Shown here one piece after another: positions 61,390 through 64,000 of a DNA stretch of 64,000 bases. Source of the DNA: Vibrio inusitatus (GTDB taxonomy: Bacteria > Pseudomonadota > Gammaproteobacteria > Enterobacterales > Vibrionaceae); assembly GCA_024346935.1 (NCBI GenBank), contig AP024879.1:992001-1056000 (forward strand). The letters are read 5' to 3'. The notes beneath the pieces were generated by a model. That model was not told where the DNA came from, made no database searches, and saw nothing but the letters and a program-made list of their open reading frames with translations. A program made the position numbers and the translations under genes. The number at the start of each line of letters is the position of its first letter. Within the stretch, counting starts at the first letter, position 1.

Positions 61390-63123
61390 ATGGGCATTAG
61401 CTTGCAAAGTGGAATTGTATTGGTGGTATTCATTACCACCATCATTGCACTCATTCGCTTTCAGAAACATCCAGCGCGTGTGTTTGGGCTAGCGCTGCTG
61501 GTACTTTTCTCTTTGGATCTCGTCTCTAGCGAACAAGTGATTAACGCAGGTTCTAACCAGGGCTTGCTCACTCTGATATTGCTAATGCTGTGCTCTATTG
61601 CTCTCGAAAAGACGCGCGTACTGAGGATTATGGCGCAGTACGTTATCCGCCCGAGTTACGGTACAACCTTTGCTCGATTATTTGGCTTTACTGTCGTGTT
61701 CTCTGCATTTCTAAACAATACGGCTGTTGTATCTAGCTTATTGTCCCCAATACGCAATAACCCACATCACAGTGCGACCAAGCTACTTTTACCGTTATCT
61801 TACGCGGCAATATTGGGGGGCACACTCACGCTTATCGGCACCTCCACTAACCTGATAGTGAACAGCCTTCTTATTGATACTGACCTGCCGCCGTTGGCAT
61901 TTTTTGATTTTACAGCGGTTGGACTATGCGTCGTGGTGGCATGTGGCCTGGTTTTAACTCTGTTATTGAGATTTCTGCCTAGTTCCGAAACCAATACGCC
62001 TGTCAGCGACAGTTACTTTATTGAAGCCAGTGTTTCAGCTGGCTCCACGCTAATTGGTAAAGATATAAACCAGAACGGCTTGCGTCATATGGAGTCATTG
62101 TTTCTTATTGAAATGGAGCGTGACGGAAACATAATCAGCCCTGTATCCCCTAGCGAAATACTGCAAAAAAACGACCGACTCTTTTTCAACGGTGATGTAT
62201 CGAAGGTATCTCAGCTCAAGCATTACAATGGACTTGAAATATTCGCTGATAAAGAGGGCTTAGCGTCGCACAGTTTTGTTGAAGCTATATTGCTACCACA
62301 AAGTCGCTTAGTTAATCGCTCACTCAAAGAGTGCAATTTCAGACAAACCTTCAACGCTGGTGTTGTCGCCATAAAGCGCAATGGCGTACGCTTATCTGGT
62401 AAGTTGGGAGAAGTAAAACTTAAAGCTGGGGACTACTTAGTTTTGACCGCAGGTGAGCCGCCTTCACTGGCACCAAGCTTTCAAAAACACTTTATATTAC
62501 TCAGTGATATCGCAGTCGAAAATAAGATTCAGGGGATTGGTGAAAAAGCGACGTTGCTTGGATTTGTCGTTGCTCTTTTCGCTGCTTCATTAGGTTTGGT
62601 GTCACTGTTCAAGGCAATGCTACTGTTATTTGGCGTATTACTATGCTTTGGCGTACTTAATATAAACGATGTAACTCAACGTTTTCCCTATCACATATGG
62701 CTTATCATCACCTCTGCCATTGTGATGTCCTTTGCAATTCAAAATAGTGGATTATTCGAACACTTAGAGTATTTGCTAACACAGAACAACCTTACATTAA
62801 GCCCACATTTGGCTTTGGTGTTTGTATTTTTATCTACATTATTACTGACCGAGCTGGTCACCAACAATGCAGCGGCTGCTGTCACATTCCCGATCGCTTA
62901 CTCTCTTGCTCTGAGTCTAGACGCGAACCCTATTGCATTTGTGATGGCTGTCGCTTTCGGCGCGAGCGCGAGTTTTATTAGCCCATATGGTTATCAAACG
63001 AACTTGATGGTGTTTAATGCTGGGCAGTACAAGTTGTCAGATTTTGTAAAAATTGGCGCTCCGATCAGTGTGATTTATAGTTTTACTGCGATATTTGCGA
63101 TTGAGCACTTTTTTGGGTTGTAG
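61390..63123 (+). CDS. SLC13-family permease with TrkA_C domains (probable sulfate transporter)
   Basis: A 577-aa membrane protein. The first helical half contains SAFLNNTAVVSSLLSPI and GTLTLIGTSTNLIVNSLL, the repeated substrate/Na sites of DASS/SLC13 carriers. Two soluble RCK-C (TrkA_C) domains follow (about 210-370), then the second helical half with LLLTELVTNNAAAAVTFPIA and SFISPYGYQTNLMVF. The position directly after cysDN in the same operon argues for sulfate as substrate. A cysC gene, often next in vibrios, would lie beyond the window. Confidence 0.86.
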   Translation: MGISLQSGIVLVVFITTIIALIRFQKHPARVFGLALLVLFSLDLVSSEQVINAGSNQGLLTLILLMLCSIALEKTRVLRIMAQYVIRPSYGTTFARLFGFTVVFSAFLNNTAVVSSLLSPIRNNPHHSATKLLLPLSYAAILGGTLTLIGTSTNLIVNSLLIDTDLPPLAFFDFTAVGLCVVVACGLVLTLLLRFLPSSETNTPVSDSYFIEASVSAGSTLIGKDINQNGLRHMESLFLIEMERDGNIISPVSPSEILQKNDRLFFNGDVSKVSQLKHYNGLEIFADKEGLASHSFVEAILLPQSRLVNRSLKECNFRQTFNAGVVAIKRNGVRLSGKLGEVKLKAGDYLVLTAGEPPSLAPSFQKHFILLSDIAVENKIQGIGEKATLLGFVVALFAASLGLVSLFKAMLLLFGVLLCFGVLNINDVTQRFPYHIWLIITSAIVMSFAIQNSGLFEHLEYLLTQNNLTLSPHLALVFVFLSTLLLTELVTNNAAAAVTFPIAYSLALSLDANPIAFVMAVAFGASASFISPYGYQTNLMVFNAGQYKLSDFVKIGAPISVIYSFTAIFAIEHFFGL

Positions 63124-63152
63124 GAGAATTGAGAGCTATCAGCTAAAAAGTA

Positions 63153-64000
63153 TCGTCATTCTCGCGAAAGTGGGAATCTAATTGGTAGCTAAGCACAAAG
63201 ATCCCCGATAAAAGCGCTCGGGGATGACAAGAAACCATACTGGGAACACTAAAGATATTTAGCGTAACCCTAGACGTCATTCTCGCGACGGTGGGAATCT
63301 AATTGGTAGCTATGCACAAAGATCCCCGATTAAAGCGATTGGGGATGACAAGAAACAATACTGGGAAGACTAAAGACATTTAGCGTAACCCTAGACGTCA
63401 TTTCCACGAAGGCGGGAATCTAATCGGTAGCTATGCACAAAGATCCCCGACAAGAGCACTCGGGGATGACGAAAAACAACACAGGGAAGACTAAAGGCAA
63501 TAGCCTCACTCTAACCGTCATTCCCGCGAAGGCGGGAATCTAATCGGTAGCTAGGTGCAGAGATCCCCGATAAGAGCACTCGGGGATGACAAGAAACAAT
63601 ACAGGGAAGACTAAAGACAATAGCGCCACTCTAACCGTCATTCCCGCGCAGGCGGGAATCTAATCGGTAGCTAGGTACAAAGATCCCCGATTAAAGCGAT
63701 TGGGGATGACAGAAAACAATACTGGGAACACTAAAGACATTTAGCGTCACCCTAACCGTCATTCCCGCGAAGGCGGGAATCTAATCGGTAGCTAGGTGCA
63801 GAGATCCCCGATAAGAGCACTCGGGGATGACAAGAAACAATACAGGGAAGACTAAAGACAATAGCGCCACTCTAACCGTCATTCCCGCGCAGGCGGGAAT
63901 CTAATTGGTAGTTATGTACAAAGATCCCCGATAAAAGCGCTTGGGGATGACAGGAAACAATACAGGGAACACTAAAGACATTTAGCGTCACCCTAACCGT
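63153..64000. repeat. Tandem repeat of about 120 bp, seven copies, open at right edge
   Basis: Copies start near 63153, 63279, 63397, 63517, 63637, 63758 and 63878 with a period of 120-121 bp. Each has two strong stems: ATTCCCGCG-AAGG-CGGGAAT and ATCCCCGATAAGAGC-CTCGGGGAT. The later copies are the most alike, including two alternating subtypes (GACATTTAGCGTCACCC versus GACAATAGCGCCACTC). The array follows the permease gene and continues past the window. Confidence 0.92.

Overview
The window looks like a chromosomal segment of a Vibrio or close Vibrionaceae relative. The evidence is a wza-wzb-wzc/rml/ugd polysaccharide locus with an RfaH ops element, a cysD-cysN-SLC13 permease set, and dense families of palindromic intergenic repeats and 7-bp AGCT-type minisatellites of the kind common in that family. 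The genus call is an inference; no rRNA or tRNA gene was found to test it.

Region 1 (1-27.8 kb) is an accretion-type genomic island. It opens with a HipBA module. A truncated P-loop ATPase follows, then a tightly coupled four-gene SMC operon (2905-9270) that looks like a divergent Wadjet/JetABCD (MksBEFG) anti-plasmid system in the order C-B-A-D. Next comes a run of toxin-antitoxin modules and their remains: a HipA C-terminal relic, YafQ/DinJ, YoeB with a frameshifted YefM, a RelB-like/RelE pair, the tripartite HipBST, GNAT/DUF1778, a second HipBA with triplicated operators, and a frameshifted Fic with a small antitoxin. Among these lie relics of IS5-type and TnpB transposases, a GNAT gene and an integrase.

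Within the island, 20513-26366 is a GC-richer three-gene module bounded by a perfect 19-bp direct repeat. It encodes a 525-aa tyrosine-recombinase-like protein without an evident nucleophile, a 967-aa tyrosine recombinase with all catalytic residues, and a 407-aa protein that resembles a DNA sliding clamp and ends in a QxxLF clamp-binding-like motif. Degenerate copies of the boundary repeat at 11343 and 18869 suggest that parts of the toxin-antitoxin cluster came in, or were cut up, by related elements. A phage-type integrase (26589-27752) closes the island, and a near-identical relic of its C-terminus at 13363 implies serial insertions.

Region 2 (27.8-56.9 kb, all minus strand) is a Wzx/Wzy-type capsule or O-antigen cluster. 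It is read from an ops/JUMPStart-type leader (about 56.9 kb) through wza, wzb, wzc and rmlBAD. A decayed zone follows (rmlC relic, ISAs1-type relic, complete IS5-family element). Downstream are a TupA-like ATP-grasp protein, an APC amino-acid permease, an intact rmlC, wzx, glycosyltransferases, wzy, a bacillosamine-type set (4,6-dehydratase, aminotransferase, acetyltransferase, initiating phosphoglycosyltransferase), and the UDP-hexuronate genes. The predicted glycan contains rhamnose, a diacetamido-trideoxyhexose, GalNAcA and GlcA/GalA, possibly with an amino-acid substituent.

Region 3 (56.9-64 kb) holds an approximately 171-bp tandem repeat and then the sulfate-activation operon cysD-(four-helix-bundle gene)-cysN-SLC13 permease. 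It ends in seven copies of an approximately 120-bp palindromic repeat that run off the right edge.
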